Below, piece after piece: positions 52,694-61,955 of a DNA stretch of 64,000 nt. The notes under the pieces were generated by a model. It did not search any database. It was not told the DNA's origin and saw nothing but the letters and a program-made list of their open reading frames with translations. Numbering within the stretch: the stretch's first letter is position 1; every line of letters starts with the position of its first letter. The DNA lies in NCBI RefSeq assembly GCF_012849095.1, contig NZ_CP051680.1, positions 372,001-436,000 on the forward strand, given 5' to 3'. The translations under genes were made by a program, and so were the position numbers. The stretch is from Cohnella herbarum. GTDB taxonomy: Bacteria > Bacillota > Bacilli > Paenibacillales > Paenibacillaceae.

Positions 52694-54742
52694 ATGTTCA
52701 GTCGTTCCCTGAATGGCATCGTTATTAAAACGGTAGCCATCTTATGTTTGCTTGGCTTGCTCTTCCCGCAGTTCGCCTCGGCACAGCTTCCGTATTACAC
52801 ATGGTACAGAGACCTCAATTCCGGAATGATCGCCACGCAGCCGATCTACGTGCCGGATCGGGTCATCGATGGCAACGGAGCTGGAGGGGCGTTATCTTCG
52901 CCTAGCGATGTATTCATCGCGGACGATAACCACGTGTATATCGCGGATACGGGCAACAATCGAATCGTGGAACTGGATGCAAACGGGGAATTCGTTCGCG
53001 GCATAGGCCAAGAAGACGGACAAGGAAAGTTGAATCAACCGGAAGGCGTATTCGTGTCGGAGGACGGAATGATCTACGCGGCGAATACGGGCGGCCAAAC
53101 GATCGTCCGCTATTCGAGCGACGGCCGCTTCGATCGCGAGTTTAAGAAGCCCGATTCGAAAGCGCTCACGGCGGATTATCACTTTCTTCCGACCAAGCTG
53201 GTCGTAGACCGCCGCGGCGTGATGTATATCGTCGTTAAAGATACGTTCCTTGGCTTGCTAAGAATGAACCCGGAAGGCGAATTTACGGGTTTCTTCGGAG
53301 CGAACAAGGCGAAGCTGAGCTGGATGGACCGGTTGAAACGGTCTCTGTTGAACGAAGTTCAAATGGCGCAGGAAATCTCGAAGCAGCCGAATCCGATACA
53401 GAACGTGTCGCTCGCCGATGACGGTTTCCTGTTGACGACCAGCTCGGGGGTGGCGAGCGATGGGCAGATCAAGAAACTGAATGCCGGGGGATTCGATGCC
53501 TTCCGTAATAAAGCGTTCTGGGAGCCGCATCTCGTGGACACGGCGATCGATAGCAACGGCTTCATGTATGGACTTAACCGCGATGATTTCGTCAACATTT
53601 CGGTTTACGATCCGACGGGCGAGGTGATGTTCTACTTCGGCTCGACCGAGAAGAGCGCTAGACAACTCGGCATTACCGATTATGGCATCAGTATCGACAT
53701 TAACAGCAACAACGAACTATGGGTCGTAGACAATGCTTCCAATTTGATTCATATCTTTAAGCGAACGAACTTCGGAGATACGTACATGACGGCCGCCCAT
53801 TTGTATTTCGAAGGCGATTACGACCGCAGCCGATCTTATTGGGAAGAAGTCATTCGTCAGAACGGCATGCTCAATATCGCCTATAACGGCTTGGGGAAAA
53901 TTGCGCTGCATGATCGCGATTATCGGACGGCGCTGGATTACTTCAAGCAGTCGAATGATGCGGAAGGTTATTCCAATGCTTTCTGGTATATCCGGTACGA
54001 GTGGCTGAAACACAATTTCTTGCTGATGGTAGTAGTGTTGGTCGTGGGGATCTGGGGACTGATATTCGGAGCGAGACGGACGGCGGCGTTCGTTCGCAAG
54101 CGAACTTGGCCGGACAAAGTCCGGCAGTATGCGGGCGAATTGAGGGACGCCTTGTATTTGATCGTTCATCCTTACAACGGGTTTTATCGTTTGAAGGATC
54201 GAAACGTCTCGTATGCCGTGCTCATCTTCATTATCGTATCGGCGATCGGTGTCCATCTCTGGTCCGTTTTCGCCTCCGGATTTATCGCATATCCATTCGA
54301 ACTCGGCGATTATAATATTCGCTTATCGCTAGCCTTTAAGGTGGTCCCTTGGGTGACCTGGGTCATCGCGAATTATCTGGTAAGCGCCGTTAAAGGCGGC
54401 GAAGGCAGATTCAGGGAAGTTCTGCAGGCGAGTACCTTTGCCATCGTTCCTTACATCGTCGTTATGATTCCGGCAACGATTCTGACTAACTTCGTCGTGC
54501 AAGAGGAATGGATCATCATAGATCTGGCTCATCGGATCATGTGGATCTGGATTATCGTTCTGTTCTTCGTGATGACGCAGGTCATCCATAATTTCGATTT
54601 CACCGAAGCAATTAAGAATGCGGTTATTACGTTGTTAACGATCGGGGTTATATGGGTGTTCGTTATGATTATCGGCGGTTTGGCCTATAACTTCTATGAT
54701 TTCGTCAAGCAGATCTACCGGGAGGTGATCTTCCGTGCTTAG
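52694..54742 (+). CDS. Exported NHL-propeller / TPR / Yip1-domain membrane protein
   Basis: 682 residues from ATG 52694 (GAGGGGGG six bases upstream). A signal peptide ends FASA-Q at residue 30. Residues about 55-350 are NHL propeller repeats (SPSDVFIADDNHVYIADTG, LNQPEGVFVSEDGMIYAANT). Residues about 365-440 look like two TPRs (AHLYFEGDYDRSRSYWEEV, DRDYRTALDYFKQS). A TM at about 445 and a five-TM Yip1-type domain (about 495-675) follow. The propeller and TPR would face outward. The function is unknown. Its position between two permease pairs suggests an accessory or scaffold of the importer. Confidence 0.85.
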   Translation: MFSRSLNGIVIKTVAILCLLGLLFPQFASAQLPYYTWYRDLNSGMIATQPIYVPDRVIDGNGAGGALSSPSDVFIADDNHVYIADTGNNRIVELDANGEFVRGIGQEDGQGKLNQPEGVFVSEDGMIYAANTGGQTIVRYSSDGRFDREFKKPDSKALTADYHFLPTKLVVDRRGVMYIVVKDTFLGLLRMNPEGEFTGFFGANKAKLSWMDRLKRSLLNEVQMAQEISKQPNPIQNVSLADDGFLLTTSSGVASDGQIKKLNAGGFDAFRNKAFWEPHLVDTAIDSNGFMYGLNRDDFVNISVYDPTGEVMFYFGSTEKSARQLGITDYGISIDINSNNELWVVDNASNLIHIFKRTNFGDTYMTAAHLYFEGDYDRSRSYWEEVIRQNGMLNIAYNGLGKIALHDRDYRTALDYFKQSNDAEGYSNAFWYIRYEWLKHNFLLMVVVLVVGIWGLIFGARRTAAFVRKRTWPDKVRQYAGELRDALYLIVHPYNGFYRLKDRNVSYAVLIFIIVSAIGVHLWSVFASGFIAYPFELGDYNIRLSLAFKVVPWVTWVIANYLVSAVKGGEGRFREVLQASTFAIVPYIVVMIPATILTNFVVQEEWIIIDLAHRIMWIWIIVLFFVMTQVIHNFDFTEAIKNAVITLLTIGVIWVFVMIIGGLAYNFYDFVKQIYREVIFRA

Positions 54743-56966
54743 AACCTTATGGCCGACAAGCCGCAAATCCCGGCTGACTCTGTTGATCGCGATCGTTATT
54801 GTCATTGCGGCAGCGGCTGTCATCTATAGCAGGAGAGATACGCTTCCTTCTTTGCAAAAAATGGGGATAAGTCCGCCGATCGCGCAGCTCGCATCCGTCA
54901 TGGAAGGGGCGGCATGGCAAGCGGGCACCGTTAACGAGGAAGGCTTCGCGCAGGTGGCGGACAATGGGGATTTCGCTTTATGGCTTGAACCGAAGACGAG
55001 CCAGATTGCCGTAATGGATAAGCAAAGCGGGTATCAATGGCGGAGCAATCCGTCGAAAGAGCAGTTGGCCAACGAAACCGTTAAGGGAGCATTGCTGGAA
55101 AACTTGCAGTCGCCGTTCGTCGTTGAGGTGGTCGCAGCCGGTCAGACTAGGCGCACTTCGTTGAACTCATTGACCAAGGGACTCTCCGTATCCTATACGT
55201 TAATGGATGATCTCGGCGTTCAAGCGACTTATACGTACGGGAAAGAGCAGATTTCCTTCGTCATCCAATACAAGCTTACCAGTCGCGGGATGGAAGCGAC
55301 CATTCCGAGCAACGGCATTCAGGAATCGGGCGATCGGTTGATCTACTCGATCCATCTTCTGCCCTTTTTCGGAGCGGTATCCGCTAAGAGCGACACGGGT
55401 TATCTGTTCGTGCCGGATGGGCCGGGCGGGTTGATCTATTATGATCGAGTCAGGCCGGCAATCGGCAGCAGCTATGAGTTTCCCGTCTATGGAGACGATC
55501 CCGCGCAGATTAATTTCGAAGAGGAGAACGAGGTCCGGCGCGAACAAATCGCCTTTCCTTTATATGGTTTGAAGCGCGGCGACCATGCTTTCGCTGCGAT
55601 CGTGAAGGAAGGTCCGTATACGGCCAAGATTAAAGCCGCTACGCCGGGTAATGCCTCGAAGTATCATTCGGTAAGCGTTAGCTTTAATTATCGCGAGGAA
55701 TACGGTCGCAAAGTGAGCGGAATAACGAAAGAAACGGTGAAAGCGATCCGGGTGGAACGAAGCCGGGAGGATCGTCGCGTGGAATTCCGCCTGTTATCCG
55801 GAGAAGAGGCGGATTACGTCGGTATGGCGAACGCATACCGCGATTATTTGGAAGAAAGCGGACAACTCGGCGGCCAGTTGCCTACTACGGATCATATTCC
55901 GTTAATGCTCTCTATTGTCGGCGGAGGAACGAAACCGCAATTCGGCAGCAACGGGTACGAAGCGGCCACAACGTTTAACGAGGCCGAGCAGATCGTCGAC
56001 GGTTTGCGGGAAGCCGGCGTAGCGAACATGAACGTGATCTATCAAGGCTGGCAGAACAGCGGCCACGCGTATACGGACGAGCGATTCCCGATCGTATCCA
56101 AGATCGGCGGCATCCAAGGCGCCAAGCAATTCGTCCGAAATATGCACGAGAAGGGGATCAAGGTTCTGTTCGACGATTACATGGCATGGAAGGAAGAGGA
56201 TTACAGTTCCTTCTATAAGAAGTCGGACGGGATACGCAGTATCGATTCGACGGTTATGTCGGGAGAGGGAGACAGCTTCATCGTGAATCCGGTGAAAGCG
56301 GTTCGCCAGCAGAAGCAAGTCGTCGACGTCCTGAAGGAAATCGGAATCGACGGCATCCATTACGTCGACGGACCGGGGAGCATCACCTTCAGCGATTATC
56401 GTTCGAATAATCCGCTCACGCGAAGCGATACGGTGTATTACTATCAGGAATTGCTGGACTACGTTCGCGAACAATTAAACGTAGTAAGTGTCGCGAGGGG
56501 AGAGCAGTATGCGTTGAAGCATGTCGATTATATCGATGGGCTGCCGTACTCCTCGAGCCGCGATCTTATGATCGATGAGACAGTCCCCGTCTATCCGATC
56601 GCCGTTCACGGTACGGTCGCTTATACGACGGTAGCCGGCAATACGCGCGATATTTACGAGGATGAATTACTTAAAGCGATCGAGTATGGCGCCGTTCCTT
56701 CTTTTAAGCTCACTTATGCCGAGAGCAGGGTGTTGAAGAGGACGGATTTCCAAAACGTATACAGCAGTCAATACGCCATCTGGAAAGACCGTATCGTCGA
56801 GGACTACGAGAAGTTCGATCAGTTGGCCGCGGTATATCATCTTAAGATCGTGGATCACGAGAAGTTGGCGGACGGAATCTATGCGACGACTTACGAGAAC
56901 GGCACGAGAGTTACCGTAGACTATAAGACGAAGCAATTCAGCGTCGAGGGAGGGAAAGCAGGATGA
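54735..56966 (+). CDS. DUF5696-like membrane-anchored TIM-barrel protein (putative glycosidase)
   Basis: 743 residues from GTG 54735 (GGAGGTGAT five bases upstream; eight-base overlap with the previous gene). An N-terminal TM (13-31) is followed by a beta-rich domain (about 60-370) resembling the N-domain of large glycoside hydrolases. A TIM-barrel-like region (about 385-650) has MNVIYQGWQNSGHAYTDERF, GIKVLFDDYMAWKEEDY and DGIHYVDGPGSITFSDYRS, where acidic residues at strand ends (DD, D) could be catalytic. I recall the label DUF5696 for such proteins in Paenibacillus; no activity is known to me. It should act outside the membrane on polysaccharide. Confidence 0.75.
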   Translation: MLRTLWPTSRKSRLTLLIAIVIVIAAAAVIYSRRDTLPSLQKMGISPPIAQLASVMEGAAWQAGTVNEEGFAQVADNGDFALWLEPKTSQIAVMDKQSGYQWRSNPSKEQLANETVKGALLENLQSPFVVEVVAAGQTRRTSLNSLTKGLSVSYTLMDDLGVQATYTYGKEQISFVIQYKLTSRGMEATIPSNGIQESGDRLIYSIHLLPFFGAVSAKSDTGYLFVPDGPGGLIYYDRVRPAIGSSYEFPVYGDDPAQINFEEENEVRREQIAFPLYGLKRGDHAFAAIVKEGPYTAKIKAATPGNASKYHSVSVSFNYREEYGRKVSGITKETVKAIRVERSREDRRVEFRLLSGEEADYVGMANAYRDYLEESGQLGGQLPTTDHIPLMLSIVGGGTKPQFGSNGYEAATTFNEAEQIVDGLREAGVANMNVIYQGWQNSGHAYTDERFPIVSKIGGIQGAKQFVRNMHEKGIKVLFDDYMAWKEEDYSSFYKKSDGIRSIDSTVMSGEGDSFIVNPVKAVRQQKQVVDVLKEIGIDGIHYVDGPGSITFSDYRSNNPLTRSDTVYYYQELLDYVREQLNVVSVARGEQYALKHVDYIDGLPYSSSRDLMIDETVPVYPIAVHGTVAYTTVAGNTRDIYEDELLKAIEYGAVPSFKLTYAESRVLKRTDFQNVYSSQYAIWKDRIVEDYEKFDQLAAVYHLKIVDHEKLADGIYATTYENGTRVTVDYKTKQFSVEGGKAG

Positions 56967-57859
56967 ATGGGAAAACCTCGCGACGCAAAATGATCCTGCA
57001 GTTCCGCTGGAAGGAATACGGAATCGGTTATTTGTTCATGCTGCCGTGGATAATCGGATTTATCGCGTTCGTGGCGTTTCCGGTCGGCTGGTCGCTATGG
57101 AACAGCTTTAACCAAGTATTCATTACGAGCGAAGGTTTCAAATATACGTGGGTAGGGTTGGACAATTTTCGCCGGATGCTCATCGAGAACAATACTTATC
57201 CGATCATTTTGCTCACTTATTTGCAGGAAGTGCTGTTGATTATCCCGCTTATTCTCATTTTTTCCTTCTTCGTGTCCTTGCTATTGAACGAGAAGTTTCC
57301 CGGACGAGGATGGATGCGCGCGCTCTTCTTCCTTCCCGTTATTTTCGCCACCGGGCAAGTCATCATGGAACTGTTCGAGCAAGGCGCGGGCGGGTTGCCA
57401 TTCATGGACCAGTACAATCTGGATGTCATTATTCGTCAATATTTCAGCGAAAACACGTCTAACATGCTTCTTGGGATTCTCAGCAAAGCCGTAATCATCC
57501 TATGGTACTCCGGCGTACAAATCTTGATTTTCATCGCCGGGTTCCAAACGATCCCGAAAACGGTGTACGAAGCGGTTAAAGTAGACGGCGCCTCGCCTTG
57601 GGAAAGCTTCTGGAAGATTACTTTTCCGGGGATGCTGCCTTTCATCGGACTGAACGCGATTTATACGATCGTCGACTTGTTTACGTTTCCTTATAATCCG
57701 GTTTTGGAAATCGTCAGGAACAATATGTTCTCGCCGACAACGGGTTACGGATACGCCAGCGCAATGGCTTGGTTGTATTTCGTTATCATCTTGCTGCTGC
57801 TTGGAATTACTTTAGGGCTGACTTATCGGGCGACAAGAGGAAGGAGCGAGGGACGATGA
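56963..57859 (+). CDS. Sugar ABC transporter permease, MalF type
   Basis: 298 residues, six membrane segments and EAA loop EAVKVDGASPWESFWKITFP. ATG 56963 overlaps the previous stop (ATGA), so translation is coupled to the DUF5696-like gene. First member of the second permease pair in this operon. Confidence 0.92.
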   Translation: MNGKTSRRKMILQFRWKEYGIGYLFMLPWIIGFIAFVAFPVGWSLWNSFNQVFITSEGFKYTWVGLDNFRRMLIENNTYPIILLTYLQEVLLIIPLILIFSFFVSLLLNEKFPGRGWMRALFFLPVIFATGQVIMELFEQGAGGLPFMDQYNLDVIIRQYFSENTSNMLLGILSKAVIILWYSGVQILIFIAGFQTIPKTVYEAVKVDGASPWESFWKITFPGMLPFIGLNAIYTIVDLFTFPYNPVLEIVRNNMFSPTTGYGYASAMAWLYFVIILLLLGITLGLTYRATRGRSEGR

Positions 57860-58839
57860 AACTGGAAAAGGCGTATAAGCAAGTAAAGCTGGATATTACG
57901 GAGACGCTTGCGCATCGGAAGACGCAGAAGCTGAAGAGGCTGGTATTCGGGCAAAACGTGAAAGACGGGTTAATCGCCAAACTGGTCATTCTTGCGCTGT
58001 TGACCGTAATTGCCTTCTTGTACGTGAAACCGATTCTGTACATGATATCCACCAGCTTGAAAAGCGTAGCCGATATGATCGATCCGGTTGTCGGCTTGAT
58101 TCCGCGGGAATTGAACTTTAACAATTACAAGGATGCATGGAAAGGGCTCAATTATCCCGAAGGTTTCGTGGATACGATGACGATTGCTTTGTTCGGTTCC
58201 ATCCTGCAGGTGTTCACCTGCGCTCTGACGGGTTATGCGCTGGCAAGGCTGAAATTTCCGGGGAAAAACTTGTTTTTCTTCCTGATCCTCCTTGCCTTCC
58301 TCATTCCGCCGCAGCTGACGATCGTTCCGCTCTATATGATCTATAGCGAGCTCGGATGGATTAACACGCCTTTTGTTTTTCTGGTTCCCGCTCTATTCGG
58401 GCAAGGCTTGCGGGGCGCTCTGTTCATTGTTATTTTCCGGCAATTTTTCCTTTCGCAGCCGAAGGCGTTAGAGGAGGCGGCGAAGATCGACGGGGCTTCC
58501 GTCTTCCGCTTGTTTTTCCGGATCATGATGCCGCTGGCCGGCGGAGCATGTTTAGTCGTGTTCTTGTTCTCGTTTGTCTGGTATTGGAACATGAGCTACG
58601 AGGCGGCGTTGTTCCTTAGCAAAGATTTCACTCCCCTCTCCTTGCGGTTAAGCTCGATGCAGATGGAGCTGCTCGGCAACAAGGCGATTAACTTCAGCGC
58701 GGGGATGGGGCAGGATCCGGTCACGGAAGGGCCCAAGATGGCGGGCGCGTTCCTCATCATCTTTCCCCCGCTCCTGATTTACTTGATCGCCCAGCGTTGG
58801 TTTACGGAAGGCATTGAACGGACTGGGCTGGTCGAGTAA
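57856..58839 (+). CDS. Sugar ABC transporter permease, MalG type
   Basis: 327 residues from ATG 57856 (GGAAGGAGCGAGGG upstream; ATGA overlap); the longer frame from 57769 lies inside the preceding gene. A charged cytoplasmic N-terminus of about 45 residues precedes six membrane segments; EAA loop EEAAKIDGASVFRLFFRIMMP. Last gene of the operon. The likely binding protein of this pair is the minus-strand lipoprotein gene at 59495-60874 or the fusion protein at 47847. Confidence 0.92.
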   Translation: MKLEKAYKQVKLDITETLAHRKTQKLKRLVFGQNVKDGLIAKLVILALLTVIAFLYVKPILYMISTSLKSVADMIDPVVGLIPRELNFNNYKDAWKGLNYPEGFVDTMTIALFGSILQVFTCALTGYALARLKFPGKNLFFFLILLAFLIPPQLTIVPLYMIYSELGWINTPFVFLVPALFGQGLRGALFIVIFRQFFLSQPKALEEAAKIDGASVFRLFFRIMMPLAGGACLVVFLFSFVWYWNMSYEAALFLSKDFTPLSLRLSSMQMELLGNKAINFSAGMGQDPVTEGPKMAGAFLIIFPPLLIYLIAQRWFTEGIERTGLVE

Positions 58840-58873
58840 GGCGGCTTGGGGCGAAACCAACGATATTGCGTGC

Positions 58874-59166
58874 AAGAAACCAACTTATGCCCTCTTATTG
58901 TTGGATAAACCGACTAAGGAGGGCATCAAACCAACCAACGCCCTCTTATAGTCGAAAAAACCGACTATGGAGGGCATCAAACCAACCAACGCCCTCTTAT
59001 AGTCGGAAAAACCGACTATAGAGGGTATCAAACCAACAACCGCCCTCTCATAGTCGGAAAAACCGACTAAGGAGGACATCAAACCAACCAACGCCCTCTT
59101 ATAGTCGGAAAAACCGACTATAGAGGGCATCAAACCAACCAACGCCCTCTTATAGTCGGAAAAACG
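58874..59166. repeat. 51-bp tandem repeat array, about six copies, with GTCGG-AAAAA-CCGAC hairpins
   Basis: GCCCTC starts at 58889, 58940, 58991, 59042, 59093 and 59144: a period of exactly 51 bases. Each unit folds as GCCCTCTTATAGTCGG / CCGACTATAGAGGGC with an AAAAA loop, followed by ATCAAACCAACCAAC. A decayed extra copy lies at about 59321-59355. The period and the core GTCG-AAAAA-CGACT-TAGAG match the array at 35120-35323. Minus-strand open frames of 17-residue repeats are an effect of the 51-bp period. The rest of the gap 59167-59390 shows nothing else. Confidence 0.9.
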
Positions 59167-59390
59167 TTACTACTCAGGTCACTCTTATTGCCTTTCTTAG
59201 TCCGATACTCTTAGTTGCCAAGGTCGAATGCACCTCTGTGGACGGAAGTATGGCGAGTGCGCCGAAAGTAGGCAAAAATGTGCCTTGAATTACTCCCTAA
59301 AAGCTAAGCTGTTACGGAAAAACCGACTTTAGAGGGCGTTAAACCAACCACCGCCACCGCCACACCACAAGCTATACCGAAGAGAAAGAA

Positions 59391-59421
59391 GGAGCTATCC
59401 CTGAGTGTTCGGGATAGCTCC
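59391..59421 (-). terminator. Terminator of the minus-strand binding-protein gene
   Basis: GGAGCTATCCC (59391-59401) and GGGATAGCTCC (59411-59421) form 11-bp arms; on the minus strand TTCTTTCTCTT follows. It lies 74 bases past the stop at 59495. Confidence 0.8.
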
Positions 59422-59494
59422 ATTATCGCACCTCTTGCGAGCTTGCCAGCTGTCTACCTACCATCAGCCAACTTTCACTAGCAAGCTAACATAC

Positions 59495-60874
59495 TTACTT
59501 TTTGCTCGCTAATTCCATCTCTACCGCTTTGTTGAGTTCAACTTCCGCCGACTTCAGGGCGCTAGCGGAATCCAGTTCTCCGCGAAGGACCTTCTCGAAT
59601 TCAACGGTTAGAATCGATGCATAGTTCAATGTAAGCGTCGGATGAATCGCCGGCGTGGGAGCGAACTTATTGAAATAGACGGCCGAAGTGTTCTTGCCTT
59701 GAAGCAACGGAACATCCGCGCCGAACGCTTTGCGAACTTCTTCGTTAAGAAGGTGCGTAGGCCGTCCTTCTTTGGCTGCCGCTAGTTGCGCTTCATCGGA
59801 TAGCAGTTCGCCTACGGTTTGCAATGCGGCTTCTTTGTTAGCCGCCGTATCCGTAATGTAGATCATCGTCGGGAAAGATTGATAACCGACGCCGTTGTTG
59901 TCGCTGAAGGTCGGCGCGGCGACCATATCCCAATTGAGCTGATCGAAGCCGGGCCGCTTGTAGCTGGTCGAGAGCGAGAGGACCATGGCGATATTTTTCT
60001 GCTCGTAGAATTTGCTAAGCTCGAGACCGGAGTCCGCCTCGTAACCTTCCATGTTGCCTTTAATCTTATAGAAGCGGGAAAGGTTGTCGAAGATTTTTTT
60101 CCAACTATCGTTATTCACGACCGCTTTGCCGGATTCGGCATCGATTATCGGAAGGGAGAGCTCGTTGTTCAGCAGGGCGAAACGATAGAACATGCTAATA
60201 CCGCGATACTTCACGCCTTCCTTCGTTCCGGTGACTTTCTTGGCTAGGTCGTAAAGCTGATCCCAGGTCATGCCGTCCGTCGGGTAAGGAGCTCCGAATT
60301 TATCGAAAATGTCTTTGTTGTAGAACAACACCATCGGGTTGGAGCTTTCCGGCAGCCCGTAGAGTTTACCGCCGGAGTAATTCTTGGCTGATTCGATGGA
60401 AACGGGATCGAACCGGTTCAAGTCGACGATTCCGGAGTCGACCAGGCTAGTCAGGTCCGTCTGCAGATTATCGGCCAGAAGCACCCGCAAATCGCCTTCG
60501 GCGGCTCCATAAACAATATCCGGCGTAATTCCTTTTTGCGCTTTCAAATCCGGCATGTTAAGGATGCAGGCGCAATTGTAGGACAGATTGAAATTCGGAT
60601 ATTTCGCCGTAACCCATTTGTTGATCTGCGGTTCGAATGCTTCTTCCGGGATGGAGCCGAATACGCTTAACTCGATCTTAGCGGGTTCGGGTTCAGGCGT
60701 CGGAGTTGGAGCGGGCGTCGGTTCCGGAGTCGGCGACGCAGAAGGAGAAGCGCTTTCAGAAGCAGGCGGACTGGAGGATGAAGCAGCGTCATTGTTGCCG
60801 CATGCCGAGAGCACCACCGTGAGAAGCATCAAACTGGCGAGTAGTAAGGCGAATATCCGAGATTTGTTGATCAT
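59495..60874 (-). CDS. Sugar ABC transporter substrate-binding lipoprotein
   Basis: 459 residues. Signal peptide ending VVLSAC with lipidated C25, a Ser-rich then Pro/Thr/Glu-rich tether (PTPEPTPAPTPTPEPEP, residues about 47-65) and a family-1 solute-binding fold (DIVYGAAEGDLRVLLAD, YGLPESSNPMVLFYNKDIF). The rigid Pro-rich spacer should hold the domain away from the membrane. AGGGGGTTA precedes ATG 60874. It is convergent with the permease pair at 56963-58839 and divergent from the AraC regulator, which may control it. Confidence 0.93.
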   Translation of the reverse strand: MINKSRIFALLLASLMLLTVVLSACGNNDAASSSSPPASESASPSASPTPEPTPAPTPTPEPEPAKIELSVFGSIPEEAFEPQINKWVTAKYPNFNLSYNCACILNMPDLKAQKGITPDIVYGAAEGDLRVLLADNLQTDLTSLVDSGIVDLNRFDPVSIESAKNYSGGKLYGLPESSNPMVLFYNKDIFDKFGAPYPTDGMTWDQLYDLAKKVTGTKEGVKYRGISMFYRFALLNNELSLPIIDAESGKAVVNNDSWKKIFDNLSRFYKIKGNMEGYEADSGLELSKFYEQKNIAMVLSLSTSYKRPGFDQLNWDMVAAPTFSDNNGVGYQSFPTMIYITDTAANKEAALQTVGELLSDEAQLAAAKEGRPTHLLNEEVRKAFGADVPLLQGKNTSAVYFNKFAPTPAIHPTLTLNYASILTVEFEKVLRGELDSASALKSAEVELNKAVEMELASKK

Positions 60875-61042
60875 TCATGTAACCCCCTAAGATTCTGATA
60901 AAAAAGGCGTAGAGATGATGAATAGCCGTTTATTCAATTTTGCAGAAAAATGCGGGCAGGGTATATGGAATATTAATTGATTGTTATGGATAAAAAGTTA
61001 AAAAATGATTTTATATTTGTAAAATCGGTGGGGGAGATGCCC

Positions 61043-61870
61043 ATGTACGCCTTTTTTGACCGTTTCTATCCGCATATTCTGGATGTCATTCACGGAAAAC
61101 TGGATCATTGGGAGACGCAAGGTACCCAGTTGTACAAGAAATCGACCGGCAAGCTATGCTTGTTCTACGTTTATGAGGGTTTAGGCGTCATGGAGCTCGA
61201 TGGACACTCTTACCCGCTGGCGGAAGGGAGTATCGCGCAAATTCCCGTTAAACGCAAATTGATTATCCGTAACTCCCCTCCGGGACCTCTTCGGTATTTT
61301 ATGATCGAATACGACTATAAACTGATTAAGTGGCAAGACGAGCCGACCGGGTTCGAGGAATCGCCGGAGAAGCGTTTGCCGTTCGATCTAGTCGTGCCCA
61401 TGATGGATCATAGGGGGTTGCGATCGGATATGCAGCTCCTCTATCGCGTTTGGTCGGAGAGGCAGGAAGGTTACTCCGGTCAAGCCAAGCTGTTATTCTA
61501 TCAATTAATCCTTCGCATCGGCGAACAGTTGGTTGAGCGTCAGAAGGACGATTCTGCCGAACGGTCGATCATGGATTGCGTGAATTATATTAATAACCAC
61601 TATCACGAGTCGTTGGAGCGGGAACAGTTGGCTCGCAAAGTGTCGCTATCCAGAAGTTATTTCTCGGTGTTGTTCAAAAAGTACGTGGGGTGCTCTCCGG
61701 TCGAATATATTACGAGGGTTAGGCTGGACAAGGCGATGCAACTGTTAAGGGGAAGCAACAAATCGGTATCGGTCGTTGCGCTGGAGGTAGGCTTTCACGA
61801 TCCGTTGTACTTCAGCCGCGTTTTTACCCGCGAGATCGGCGTGACCCCGAGAGACTACCGGGAGGCGTGA
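61043..61870 (+). CDS. AraC-family transcriptional regulator
   Basis: 275 residues from ATG 61043: GTGGGGGAG at 61028-61036 gives an 8-base spacing, while the TTG 60977 and ATG 60986 further up lack a binding site. An N-terminal cupin-like sensor (residues about 20-100, LCLFYVYEGLGVMELDGH) is followed by a C-terminal double helix-turn-helix (LEREQLARKVSLSRSYFSVL, SVVALEVGFHDPLYFSRVF). It is divergent from the binding-protein gene at 59495 and probably activates it when an effector sugar is bound. Confidence 0.9.
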   Translation: MYAFFDRFYPHILDVIHGKLDHWETQGTQLYKKSTGKLCLFYVYEGLGVMELDGHSYPLAEGSIAQIPVKRKLIIRNSPPGPLRYFMIEYDYKLIKWQDEPTGFEESPEKRLPFDLVVPMMDHRGLRSDMQLLYRVWSERQEGYSGQAKLLFYQLILRIGEQLVERQKDDSAERSIMDCVNYINNHYHESLEREQLARKVSLSRSYFSVLFKKYVGCSPVEYITRVRLDKAMQLLRGSNKSVSVVALEVGFHDPLYFSRVFTREIGVTPRDYREA

Positions 61871-61902
61871 TTAAGCGTCGCAGAAAATGATAAGCAGATA
61901 AA

Positions 61903-61938
61903 AAGGCCGACCAGATTCTGAGGGATCTAGTCGGCCTT
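61903..61938 (-). terminator. Terminator between the AraC and IclR genes
   Basis: AAGGCCGAC (61903-61911) and GTCGGCCTT (61930-61938) form a 9-bp stem; on the minus strand TTTTTATC follows, so it ends the IclR gene. It may also act weakly for the plus-strand AraC gene. Confidence 0.8.
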
Positions 61939-61955
61939 CCTGTCGTATGCGAATA

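Noticed and set aside
58885..59142. Minus-strand repeat protein of 17-residue units
   Set aside because: Same effect of a 51-base period; no ribosome binding site, and the DNA signature is a hairpin repeat.
58874..59166. CRISPR array
   Set aside because: Units are contiguous with no unique spacers, and there are no cas genes in the window.
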